Shown here: positions 44,023 through 51,579 of the stretch, in pieces
Layout of the letters: each line of letters opens with the position of its first letter
Position numbering within the stretch: the first letter of the stretch is position 1
Assembly (NCBI GenBank): GCA_964441265.1
Contig: CAYYKJ010000009.1
Location: 1 to 57,822 of the forward strand
DNA: 57,822 nucleotides
Source of the DNA: JAFGDH01 sp964441265
GTDB lineage: Archaea > Aenigmatarchaeota > Aenigmatarchaeia > QMZP01 > QMZT01
Reading direction: 5' to 3'
Notes under the pieces: generated by a model
Seen by the model: the letters and a program-made list of their open reading frames with translations, nothing else
What the model was told of the DNA's origin: nothing
Database searches by the model: none
Program-made: the position numbers and the translations under genes

Positions 44023-44069
44023 TTACATCATTTAATGTAACATTTATAGCGTTTAATAGTTGTTATAAG
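44023..44069. other. Candidate attI-like primary site
   Basis: Between the recombinase start and the first cassette lie an inverted repeat TTACAT-catttA-ATGTAA (44023-44040) and the pair TAACA (44038-44042)/TGTTA (44061-44065), ending in GTTATAAG (44062-44069). That octamer is the exact inverse complement of the CTTATAAC at the far end of the first cassette (44481-44488), as expected if G44062^T is the insertion point. No second full attC arm is present here, which is why I call it attI-like and not attC. Confidence 0.55.
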
Positions 44070-44085
44070 AAATTGAGAAAAGGTG

Positions 44086-44367
44086 CTAAATCATAGGAAG
44101 TGTTTCAGTTTGATAGAATACTTCTTGTCCTTTTGGTTTAAGTTCACCATCAACCATTTTTCCATATTGCATAATAAACCTAAACCTATGTAATCCGGGC
44201 ATATAAGTTCTTGTTGAAGGCAATACTCTTACCTTATATACATCACTACCTTCGGGCATTTCTTCATGTTTCATTTGATCCATTCTTCGCAAGTCCGTTG
44301 CTAATTCTGCCCGAATTTCCAGATTATTCATATCTATTTCAGTTGTGTCAAGTATTCTTGTTAACAT
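44086..44367 (-). CDS. Cassette 1 protein, unknown (93 aa)
   Basis: Minus-strand gene in the first cassette, beginning MLTRILDTTEIDMNNLEIRA and ending VFYQTETLPMI. I choose the ATG at 44367 because a TTTTTAAG box (44392-44400) is centred 29 nt upstream; an alternative GTG at 44415 would lie within the cassette's inverted repeat. Sequence is mixed alpha/beta, with a basic middle (RVLPSTRTYMPGLHRFRFIM). No family recognised. Its stop codon overlaps the last base of the cassette inverted repeat at 44073-44086, so the gene almost fills the cassette. It is opposite in direction to most cassette genes. Confidence 0.6.
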   Translation of the reverse strand: MLTRILDTTEIDMNNLEIRAELATDLRRMDQMKHEEMPEGSDVYKVRVLPSTRTYMPGLHRFRFIMQYGKMVDGELKPKGQEVFYQTETLPMI

Positions 44368-44481
44368 AGATTTAAGTAATGATGGTAAACTTAAAAAGTT
44401 ATCTATAGCACGCACCTTTTCTCAACTCTCGACACTTCGTGTCGAGCCACGCTGCGCTTTCGTCGCTACGCTCCTCAGGCC

Positions 44482-44573
44482 TTATAACAGGAATTTAACG
44501 GGAAAATGCTCGGCTCGCATTTTTCCCAAATCGTTCGCTGTGCTCACGACTTCGTTAAATTCCGATGTTAAGT
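44482..44573 (+). repeat. attC-like site 1 (end of cassette 1)
   Basis: Outer arms TTATAAC (44482-44488) and GTTAAGT (44567-44573); inner arms GGAATTTAACG (44490-44500) and CGTTAAATTCC (44552-44563 region). Two hairpins between: GAAAATGC-tcggctc-GCATTTTTC and TCGT-loop-ACGA, joined by CCCAAA. Cassette 1 inverted repeats TTGAGAAAAGGTGC (44073-44086)/GCACCTTTTCTCAA (44412-44425) are perfect. Confidence 0.85.
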
Positions 44574-44637
44574 GAAATTGAATTTCGCCCCTCCCACATT
44601 CATTAGATTTATATAATTCAAATTTCTTTCAACTATT

Positions 44638-45093
44638 ATGGCTTCAAATAATTGGTCAAAACTCAGTCATTTACAACTGGGAAAATATGGAGAATATTTT
44701 GCCAAAATGGAATTTACTAAAGCAGGTTTTGATGTTTACACTGCTGAAGTAGATGATAAAGGAATAGATTTTGTTGTACGAAAAAATGAAACTGAATATT
44801 TTGATATTCAAGTTAAATCTGTTCGTAATAATAATTATGTATTTATGAGAAAAGAAGTATTTTCACCAAGAAAAAATCTATTCCTTGCATTAATATTATT
44901 TGAAGATAATAAAGAACCTGCTTTGCTTTTGATTCCATCTTTAGATTGGCAAAATAAAACTCATTCTTTTTTAGTTGAAAGAAATTATGAAGGAAAAAAG
45001 AGTAAACCTGAATGGGGAATAAGTATTACTAAATCTAATGCAGAAGTAGTAAAATCAACATATGATTTCAATAAACTAATCGCTTCTTTTTAA
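44638..45093 (+). CDS. Cassette 2: PD-(D/E)XK nuclease-like (DUF4365-type) protein
   Basis: A 151-residue protein: helix HLQLGKYGEYFAKMEFTKAG, then DDKGIDFVV and EYFDIQVKS. This E...(G)xD...(D/E)xQVK spacing is the PD-(D/E)XK nuclease core (E around 19, D around 43, Q-V-K around 60), as in DUF4365 and Holliday-junction-resolvase-like proteins. Usually DNA-cleaving; whether this one is active is not known. A TTTATATAA box (44608-44616) is centred 26 nt before the ATG, so the cassette has its own promoter. Stop lies at the start of the right inverted repeat. A defence or mobile-element nuclease is likely. Confidence 0.7.
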   Translation: MASNNWSKLSHLQLGKYGEYFAKMEFTKAGFDVYTAEVDDKGIDFVVRKNETEYFDIQVKSVRNNNYVFMRKEVFSPRKNLFLALILFEDNKEPALLLIPSLDWQNKTHSFLVERNYEGKKSKPEWGISITKSNAEVVKSTYDFNKLIASF

Positions 45094-45168
45094 CGGGGCG
45101 AAATTCAACTTGCTTCGTTTCACTCCGCACCACGCTGCGCTCTCACTTCACTTCGTTTCGTTCGGGTC

Positions 45169-45260
45169 ACTTAACAGGGCTTAAACGGAAAATGCCTCAG
45201 CTCGGCATTTTCCCAAATTGCTCCCTGCGGTCGCAACTTCGTTTAAGCCCGATGTTAAAT
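45169..45260 (+). repeat. attC-like site 2 (end of cassette 2)
   Basis: Outer arms ACTTAAC (45169-45175)/GTTAAAT (45254-45260); inner arms GGGCTTAAACG/CGTTTAAGCCC (45240-45250). Hairpins AAAATGCC-tcagctc-GGCATTTT and TTGC...GCAA. Cassette 2 outer octamers GTTAAGTGA/TCACTTAAC and inverted repeats at 44578-44591/45095-45108 are perfect. Confidence 0.9.
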
Positions 45261-45314
45261 GCAATCGCCGGCTCGGGCAAAAGATTTATAATTTCTTCCA
45301 ATTATCTTTATTAT

Positions 45315-45785
45315 ATGTTTTCAGAAATTGAGCAAAAAGCCATAGATGAAAAACTCGAACAACTGCAAAGAGTCAAAGAAGGAACATTAGCTCCTCAGGA
45401 ATTAGCTGATTTGATTACTCAACGAAGAATTACTTGGATTGAAGAACATTTAGATGAAATGCTCGCAAAATATGATGGTTTGAATCCTGAGGAGCAGGCA
45501 TACAGAATTGTCTTCTTTGACCATATGAAAATAAATCCAGAACATTCAAGAATGGTTCGAGTTTCTCCAAGAAAGATAAAAATAGAATCATATAATTTCT
45601 GCCCTTATTTAGAAGCTTGTCAGCATTTAGGTTTGGATACGAGGTATGTTTGTCAGGAGATAGGCGAGCCATCATTCCAAAAAATGATTGAAGTAATTAA
45701 TCCAAACCTAAGATTCAGCAGAAATTATGTTAATATTAGACCGCACAACGGGGCTTTTTGCGAAGAATATATTGAACTTTTATAG
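45315..45785 (+). CDS. Cassette 3: ATC-hydrolase-like (PF14196-type) protein
   Basis: A 156-residue protein starting MFSEIEQKAIDEKLEQLQRV. Its C-terminal half, SYNFCPYLEACQHLGLDTRY...NPNLRFSRNYVNIRP...FCEEYIELL, resembles L-2-amino-thiazoline-4-carboxylic acid hydrolase-like proteins (conserved CP-x-LEAC, LGLDTR, FxRNY, IRP, CEE). Many members of that family are of unknown true substrate. I start at 45315 because TTTATAATT (45285-45293) is centred 26 nt upstream; the earlier in-frame ATG at 45192 lies inside the previous attC site. Family call is from memory of motif layout. Confidence 0.55.
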   Translation: MFSEIEQKAIDEKLEQLQRVKEGTLAPQELADLITQRRITWIEEHLDEMLAKYDGLNPEEQAYRIVFFDHMKINPEHSRMVRVSPRKIKIESYNFCPYLEACQHLGLDTRYVCQEIGEPSFQKMIEVINPNLRFSRNYVNIRPHNGAFCEEYIELL

Positions 45786-45859
45786 CCCGAGCCAGCGACT
45801 TCTTCGCTCCTTTCAGTCGCTCGACCACATTGCATTCTCCTCGCTTCGCTCGTCGGGGC

Positions 45860-45992
45860 ATTTAACAGGGCTTATGCGGAAACCTCGTTGCACTTCGGTT
45901 TCCCAAATTGCTCGCCATGAGGTCGGAATTTTCTGGGTTGCCTGAAAATTCCTCCACTCGGCTCGCAACTTCGCATAAGCCCGATGTTATAT
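45860..45992 (+). repeat. attC-like site 3 (end of cassette 3)
   Basis: Longest site, 133 bp: outer arms ATTTAAC (45860-45866)/GTTATAT (45986-45992); inner arms GGGCTTATGCG/CGCATAAGCCC (45972-45982). Cassette 3 outer arms GTTAAATGC/GCATTTAAC match exactly; inverted repeats at 45265-45278/45785-45798 match 13 of 14. Confidence 0.9.
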
Positions 45993-46065
45993 GAAATTTC
46001 TATATTTATGACAAGAGAAAAAGAAAATCCTAAACTTTATATATTCTAAGCTATAATCTAATTTT

Positions 46066-46539
46066 ATGAATGTAACAATCAAAACCGCCACAATAGATGA
46101 TTTGCAAAAAGTCCAAGAATTAAATCTAAGATTATTTGAGAAAGAACACAAAGAGTTTGATTCGTTATTGAATTTAGATTGGACTTTTGGTAAAACTGGA
46201 ACAAAATACTATCAAGATAGAATTTCTAAAGATGATGGTTGCGTTTTTGTTGCAATTGTTGATGAAAAAATTGTTGGTTATTTATGTGGTGGATTAACTA
46301 AAGCAGAAGACTATAGAATTTTGCCAATTGTCGCAGAGCTAGAAAACACATTTGTTTTAGAAGAATTTAGATCAAAAGGAATTGGTAAAAAATTATACAA
46401 TAAATTCATAGAATGGTGTAAAACAAAAAATGTTGGCAAAATAAGAGTAGAAGCTTCTGCTCAAAATGAATTAGCAATCAAATTTTATAGAAACAACAAT
46501 TTTAAAGATTATACATTAGTTTTAGAAAATGATTTATAG
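46066..46539 (+). CDS. Cassette 4: GNAT N-acetyltransferase
   Basis: A 157-residue GNAT fold: beta strands CVFVAIVDEKIVGYLCGGL, motif A ENTFVLEEFRSKGIGKKLYN with the R/Q-x-x-G-x-G/A acetyl-CoA loop (RSKGIG), and motif B ASAQNELAIKFYRNNNFKDY. Substrate unknown; acetyltransferases (including antibiotic resistance types) are common bacterial cassette cargo. TTTATATAT (46036-46044) is centred 26 nt before the ATG. Confidence 0.9.
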   Translation: MNVTIKTATIDDLQKVQELNLRLFEKEHKEFDSLLNLDWTFGKTGTKYYQDRISKDDGCVFVAIVDEKIVGYLCGGLTKAEDYRILPIVAELENTFVLEEFRSKGIGKKLYNKFIEWCKTKNVGKIRVEASAQNELAIKFYRNNNFKDYTLVLENDL

Positions 46540-46655
46540 ACGGCTTTTCTTTTTCTTAATTTTAGACTCCCTTCGGTCGATATTTAATCTAAGTCACAAA
46601 TATAGAAACTCAAGGGGGCGCTGCGCTTTCACTCCACTTCGTTACGTTCACCCTC

Positions 46656-46745
46656 ATATAACAAGGATTTAGAGGTTCGTGCCTCGGCTCGGCACTCTCC
46701 CAAATTTTTGCTTCGCAAAAACTTCTCTAAATCCTGATGTTAAAC
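46656..46745 (+). repeat. attC-like site 4 (end of cassette 4)
   Basis: Outer arms ATATAAC (46656-46662)/GTTAAAC (46739-46745); inner arms AGGATTTAGAG/CTCTAAATCCT (46725-46735). Hairpins GTGCC-tcggctc-GGCAC and TTTTTGC-ttc-GCAAAAA. Cassette 4 outer arms GTTATATG/CATATAAC exact; inverted repeats 45997-46012/46593-46608 match 15 of 16. Confidence 0.9.
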
Positions 46746-46805
46746 GTAATTGCTAATTTGCCCTAAGCAGAAATCTTTATATAAAACTAAGAACCCTCAT
46801 AATCT

Positions 46806-47309
46806 ATGGAACTATTAAAAGAAATCAAAGACAAAGAATTTCCAGAAGACGAATCAACTTTGAAAATTAGAGAAGCATCAAGAGCCATTCTTTTTGATGA
46901 AAATGACTTAATTCCTTTATTATTTGTTGCTAAATATAATTACCATAAACTTCCAGGTGGAGGCATTGATGAAGGCGAAGATAAAGCTCAAGCTTTAGTT
47001 AGAGAATGCCTTGAAGAAGTTGGAAGTGAAATTGAAGTTAATGGTGAAGTTGGTAAAATCATTGAATTTAGATCCAAATGGGATTTGAAACAAATTTCCT
47101 ATTGTTATTATGGAAAGATCATTTCTAAAGGTGAACCTGATTTTACCGAAAAGGAATTAAGTCAAGGATTTAAGATTGTATGGCTCTCTCTTAAAGATGC
47201 AATTTCCAAAGTTGAAAACGATAAGCCTGAAAATTATGAGGGTTCTTTTATACAGAAAAGAGATTTAGTTCTTCTTAAGAAAGCAGAGCAAATCGTACGG
47301 GCAAATTAG
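46806..47309 (+). CDS. Cassette 5: Nudix hydrolase
   Basis: A 167-residue Nudix protein. The Nudix box is complete: GGGIDEGEDKAQALVRECLE followed by EVG, matching Gx5Ex7REUxEExGU. These enzymes hydrolyse nucleoside diphosphates linked to other moieties; substrate not predictable. TTTATATAAA (46776-46785) is centred 26 nt before the ATG. The stop codon lies inside the right inverted repeat of the cassette (47299-47312). Confidence 0.92.
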   Translation: MELLKEIKDKEFPEDESTLKIREASRAILFDENDLIPLLFVAKYNYHKLPGGGIDEGEDKAQALVRECLEEVGSEIEVNGEVGKIIEFRSKWDLKQISYCYYGKIISKGEPDFTEKELSQGFKIVWLSLKDAISKVENDKPENYEGSFIQKRDLVLLKKAEQIVRAN

Positions 47310-47366
47310 CAACTTCTCTGCTACGCTCCGACCACGCTGCGCTCTCCTCCTTTCAGTCGTCGGGAC

Positions 47367-47462
47367 GTTTAACAAGGGATAAAAGGAAATTTGCTCGGCT
47401 CGCAAATTTCCCAAATTTCTTCCGCTTCGCTCCAGAAACTTCTCATAAGCCCGATGTTATAC
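47367..47462 (+). repeat. attC-like site 5 (end of cassette 5)
   Basis: Outer arms GTTTAAC (47367-47373)/GTTATAC (47456-47462). The inner arms are imperfect here: AGGGATAAAAG versus CTCATAAGCCC. Cassette 5 outer arms GTTAAACGT/ACGTTTAAC exact; inverted repeats TTGCTAATTTGCCC (46750-46763)/GGGCAAATTAGCAA (47299-47312) perfect. Confidence 0.85.
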
Positions 47463-47641
47463 GCAATTCAAAAAATATTTTTCTAACGGAGAATAATGAA
47501 TGATAGGCTTTCTAAATATGGATAAACTTGATTTTTTCTTACTTATAGAGGGGGACAATTGTGTTTTCTCCACTCCGTTCCGAAAACGATTTAATATAAA
47601 AAGAGAAAACTTATATAATGATTACAACTTTTAATTTATAA

Positions 47642-49777
47642 ATGGGAATGACTATGAGCAAACAACCAAAACCAGATTCCAAGAAATACACCGATTTAAT
47701 TTCGGAGATTCAAAAAGGACAAATTAAGGTTCCGAAGTTTCAGCGTAATTTTGTTTGGAGTTTGGACAAAACAGCAAAACTACTTGATAGTATCTTAAAG
47801 GGTTATCCTATCGGAACTTTTATTTTGTGGGAAACAAATGAAAGACTAAACGATATTAAAAACATCGGAAATCTTGAATTACCAGCAATTCCAGACGACA
47901 TTAAGGTTCAATATGTTTTAGACGGACAACAAAGAATAACCTCTCTTTACGCCGCTTTTTTAGGTGCAAAAATTCAAAAAGAGGGTGAAAAGAAAATAAC
48001 TGATTATTCAGAAATTTATGTGGATTTGGATGGCGATGTTGAAAACAATGACGACCAAATTGTTATTTCAGAAAAGCCAGAAGAAGGTATCTTTATCACG
48101 CTCCACGAAATTTTAAACTTTAATGATAATTTGCTTGAAATAAAAGAAAAGTATTCTGATGAACAATTTAAAAGAATACATCAGTATTCTCAAACATTTT
48201 CAACTTACGATTTTTCAACAATCGTTTTGCGTAAAGAAGACATTGATTCAGCCATTGAAGTATTTACAAGAATAAATACAGGCGGACAAACATTAACTCT
48301 TTTTGAAATTATGTCTGCCAAAACCTATGACGAAGAACAAGACTTTGACATGGAAGATAGATTTCAAAAATTACTAAAAGAATTAGAAGAAAGAAAATAT
48401 GACACAATTTCAAGTTCAGTAATTTTAAGCGTCATATCTCTTATTTTAAGCAAAAACAAAGAATGTAAAAGAAAAGTAATTTTACAACTAGATAAACAAG
48501 CAATAATTGATATTTGGGACGATGTTATTTCTGCCCTAAAAGAAAGCGTGGATTATTTCCGTTCAGTTTATCGTATTCCCGTTTCGGCAATCTTGCCTTA
48601 CGATTCGCTTTTAGTTCCGTTTGCATATTTCTTCTACTTCCAAAAAGAAAAACCGAAAGGCGAACAGATTAAATTTTTGGAAGAATATTTTTGGAGAATG
48701 TCTTTATCGTTCCGTTATTCGAGTTCAACAGAATCAAAATTAGCACAAGATATAAGAAGAATTGACGAAATCTTAAAGGGCAACAGACCAAACTATGAAG
48801 ATGTAAAAGTATATTTGAATTCACCAAAAGATTTAATTGAAACAGGTTTTAGTGCAGGAAGTAGTTATTGTAAAGCAATTTTATGTTTATTGGCATATCA
48901 CGAACCAAAAGATTTTCAAGATAATGGAAAAGTGATTTTGGATAATTCATGGCTAAAAGTCGCAAATAGTAAAAATTATCATCACTTTTTCCCAAAAGCA
49001 TATTTAAGAAAAAATAATATTGGAAATGAAAATAGCCTTGTTAATATTACTTTGGTAAGTGCTGACCTGAATAAAAGAAAAATTAAAGCCAAAGCTCCGT
49101 CAATTTATATTCAAGATTTCTTAGACGAAAACGAAGAGCTACCAGCATCTATAAAATCGCACCTAATTGATGACTTAAATAATTTTGGAGTGATGAGTGA
49201 TGATTATTTTGTATTCTTAGAAAAAAGAGCAACCTCAATTTTTAATGAGTTGAAAAAAAGAATTGAACTAAAACATAAAGAGGACAAGAAAGAGGACAAA
49301 GTCAAAGAATTGATTTTAAACGGAGAAAATGAAACTTTAGAAATAAAATCAACCTTGCGTTTTGACATAAAAGAAAATATCGTAAATAAAAAATTAGAAT
49401 ATGTTGTCGCTAAAACGATTTCCGCCTTTTTGAATACTGAGGGAGGAACTCTTATAATCGGTGTTGATGATGACAACAACACTTTAGGGCTTGAAAAAGA
49501 CATTCAAACATTAACCAAACAAAACATTGATGGATTTGAATTACATTTGAGACAAGTCATTAAAAAATATCTTGGAGATTATTTTGAAAAGTATATCAAA
49601 GTAACTTTTCCGAAAGTTGATGATAAGGAAATATGTTTAATTCAAATTTCAAAAAGCGGAAAACCTGTATTTATTACTTCTGAAGGTTCCGAAAGTTTTT
49701 TTGTTCGTAATGGTAATTCGTCAATACCAAAGAATAGGCAAGAACAAAGCGAATACGAAAAAATACATTGGAATTAG
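47642..49777 (+). CDS. Cassette 6: DUF262 (GmrSD-like) protein with C-terminal AlbA_2 domain
   Basis: A 711-residue defence-type protein. The N-terminal DUF262 ParB-like fold has VPKFQRNFVW and VLDGQQRITSL (near 93), the NTPase/nuclease motif of GmrS and related proteins. A central region near 444 has NYHHFFPKAYLRKNNIG followed by NSLVNITLV, resembling the HNH-like DUF1524 motif. The last about 150 residues form an AlbA_2/Schlafen-like domain (ETLEIKSTLRFD, LNTEGGTLIIGVDDDN, FFVRNGNSS). GmrSD proteins cut modified phage DNA; the AlbA_2 fusion is less usual. CTTATATAA (47610-47618) is centred about 28 nt before the ATG. The gene occupies most of its 2.6-kb cassette. The 180 bp before it hold nothing else recognisable. 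Confidence 0.85.
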   Translation: MGMTMSKQPKPDSKKYTDLISEIQKGQIKVPKFQRNFVWSLDKTAKLLDSILKGYPIGTFILWETNERLNDIKNIGNLELPAIPDDIKVQYVLDGQQRITSLYAAFLGAKIQKEGEKKITDYSEIYVDLDGDVENNDDQIVISEKPEEGIFITLHEILNFNDNLLEIKEKYSDEQFKRIHQYSQTFSTYDFSTIVLRKEDIDSAIEVFTRINTGGQTLTLFEIMSAKTYDEEQDFDMEDRFQKLLKELEERKYDTISSSVILSVISLILSKNKECKRKVILQLDKQAIIDIWDDVISALKESVDYFRSVYRIPVSAILPYDSLLVPFAYFFYFQKEKPKGEQIKFLEEYFWRMSLSFRYSSSTESKLAQDIRRIDEILKGNRPNYEDVKVYLNSPKDLIETGFSAGSSYCKAILCLLAYHEPKDFQDNGKVILDNSWLKVANSKNYHHFFPKAYLRKNNIGNENSLVNITLVSADLNKRKIKAKAPSIYIQDFLDENEELPASIKSHLIDDLNNFGVMSDDYFVFLEKRATSIFNELKKRIELKHKEDKKEDKVKELILNGENETLEIKSTLRFDIKENIVNKKLEYVVAKTISAFLNTEGGTLIIGVDDDNNTLGLEKDIQTLTKQNIDGFELHLRQVIKKYLGDYFEKYIKVTFPKVDDKEICLIQISKSGKPVFITSEGSESFFVRNGNSSIPKNRQEQSEYEKIHWN

Positions 49778-49939
49778 GAGTTTTCCTTTTTCCAATTCAC
49801 CCCTAACCCCTCTTGGAAAAAGAAAAACGAAAAAATCAAATTTATAAGAAATGAAGAAAGCCTATCATGACGACTAAGAGCGAAAAATATTTTTTGAACT
49901 CAAGCCACGCTGCGCTCTCCTCCTTTCAGTCGTCGGGGC

Positions 49940-50039
49940 GTATAACAAGGGATATACGGTTCAGCCCTCGGCTCGGGCTTCACCCAAATTTTTCTTCCAC
50001 TTCGTTCCAGAAAAACTTCGTATATCCCTAACGTTAATT
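49940..50039 (+). repeat. attC-like site 6 (end of cassette 6)
   Basis: Outer arms GTATAAC (49940-49946)/GTTAATT (50033-50039); inner arms AGGGATATACG/CGTATATCCCT (50019-50029). Hairpins AGCCC-tcggctc-GGGCT and TTTTTCT...AGAAAAA. Cassette 6 outer arms GTTATACGC/GCGTATAAC exact; inverted repeats at 47467-47483/49882-49898 are perfect over 17 bp. Confidence 0.9.
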
Positions 50040-50115
50040 TCAATTGAGTTTGAGTTTTACTTGGGGGTCGCCGTCGAGTGGCTTCGCCACCTATTGCCTC
50101 ACTTCGTGAGAAATG

Positions 50116-51579
50116 TTACTTTATCATCAAACTTAACGACTTTTCTAATTCACGAGAATTCTCTTTAATTTGTTTAACTAATTTTTTGAATCTGGATGTA
50201 ACAGCAGATTTTACCTCATTATTTTTAACTTTCAGAATTTGTTCTTTTTCTGATTTATTGTAATCAGGTATATCTGATTCTAAAAGATAATCGGATACTA
50301 GATTTACATCCTTGTCTTTCCAGTCAGTCAGAGTTTTTACACCACAGTTATTCTTTACTCTTTTGTAATTTTTAATCATAAAAACTTGTTCACATGGTAG
50401 AATTCCTTTGCAGAATATGTTAAATGGAATTATGGCTAACAATTCCTGTGGTGTTATGTTTGATTTTCCAATTATATTCCAAACATCAGTGTCTGAGTAT
50501 TCATATCCGGTTCTAAACCAGTTAATCGTTTCGTAAGAATTTTTTAGGTTCTGTGTGCTAAAACTCTGATTTGCAGGTAAAGTATAACTATCATAATTCA
50601 GGAAATCAAGAGGAACAACATATAAAATGCTTTCTTCCGCACTCTTGTTTAAAGTTTTTAATTTGTTCAATAATTTTTTTGAAGTGGAATAAACTCCTCT
50701 AGGTTTTATTATAAAAGCACTATATATTCCAAGCTTCGGAGTATTAACTGTTTTAAGACCCTTTAAATTAAATCTGGGCTGTGATGAGAGAAATTGTTTA
50801 ACTTCGTCGGATAATTTATTTCCTACTACTAAAAATGTCTTTGAGTATTCTATTTCTTTTTTAAGATCCTTTTCAAGCCTTTCTAATGTTTCTTGTGTAA
50901 TCCCCCAATTAGACAGCTCACCTTCTTTAATAAGATTAATCAGAGTAATCCTCAAATTCTCAGATTGATTCAGCTTTTCTTTTATTTCAAAAAATGACAA
51001 TTCTTTGAGATATTTTTGTGCAAATTGTTTAAGTATATTTTCGTATCCTACTTCCACGCCAGACAAATCATTAATAGATGTATATTTTCTATCCTGCTGT
51101 AACGCATGGAAGATTTTTAGAAATTCTTTTGTTCTCTCATTAATATTAGCAAAAGATAATCCTATCGAATATGAATATTTCTGGATTTTTTCATACTCTT
51201 TTGGAGAATTAGTTTTATCCCACAAATAACAATAAAAACATAACAAAAGTGAATTTATTGATATATCATCGATCTCTGAGAAGTTTCTTTTAATGAATTG
51301 ATTATGAATATCCTCATCATCTAGGAATTTTTTTATCTCTGGGGCTGTTAATTCGTTTTGAAAATGATTTTTCAGATAGCCTCTTATTTTATCGATTTCT
51401 TGACTAATCTGTTTTTTCTTAGCTTTTTCTTCTTGTCTTTTTATCCACCATTCCTTGAAAAATGGAAGTATAGCCAATAAAATCGGAATAGAAATGGTTA
51501 CTATCTCTGATAGGTTTAAGTAATAATAATTAAGAAAGAATATCGCTACCAACAAAATGGCTACAATTAACCAAAACAT
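50116..51579 (-). CDS. Cassette 7: membrane-anchored protein of unknown function
   Basis: A 487-residue protein with two N-terminal membrane helices (MFWLIVAILLVAIFFLNYYY, then IVTISIPILLAILPFF) followed by a positively charged junction (KEWWIKRQEEKAKKKQ) and a large, mostly helical cytosolic region. No catalytic motif recognised. Its start overlaps the stop of the restriction-methyltransferase gene (TAATG), so it is the last gene of a three-gene operon and probably works with it, for example as an accessory or effector protein. AT-rich like the rest of the array. Confidence 0.75.
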   Translation of the reverse strand: MFWLIVAILLVAIFFLNYYYLNLSEIVTISIPILLAILPFFKEWWIKRQEEKAKKKQISQEIDKIRGYLKNHFQNELTAPEIKKFLDDEDIHNQFIKRNFSEIDDISINSLLLCFYCYLWDKTNSPKEYEKIQKYSYSIGLSFANINERTKEFLKIFHALQQDRKYTSINDLSGVEVGYENILKQFAQKYLKELSFFEIKEKLNQSENLRITLINLIKEGELSNWGITQETLERLEKDLKKEIEYSKTFLVVGNKLSDEVKQFLSSQPRFNLKGLKTVNTPKLGIYSAFIIKPRGVYSTSKKLLNKLKTLNKSAEESILYVVPLDFLNYDSYTLPANQSFSTQNLKNSYETINWFRTGYEYSDTDVWNIIGKSNITPQELLAIIPFNIFCKGILPCEQVFMIKNYKRVKNNCGVKTLTDWKDKDVNLVSDYLLESDIPDYNKSEKEQILKVKNNEVKSAVTSRFKKLVKQIKENSRELEKSLSLMIK

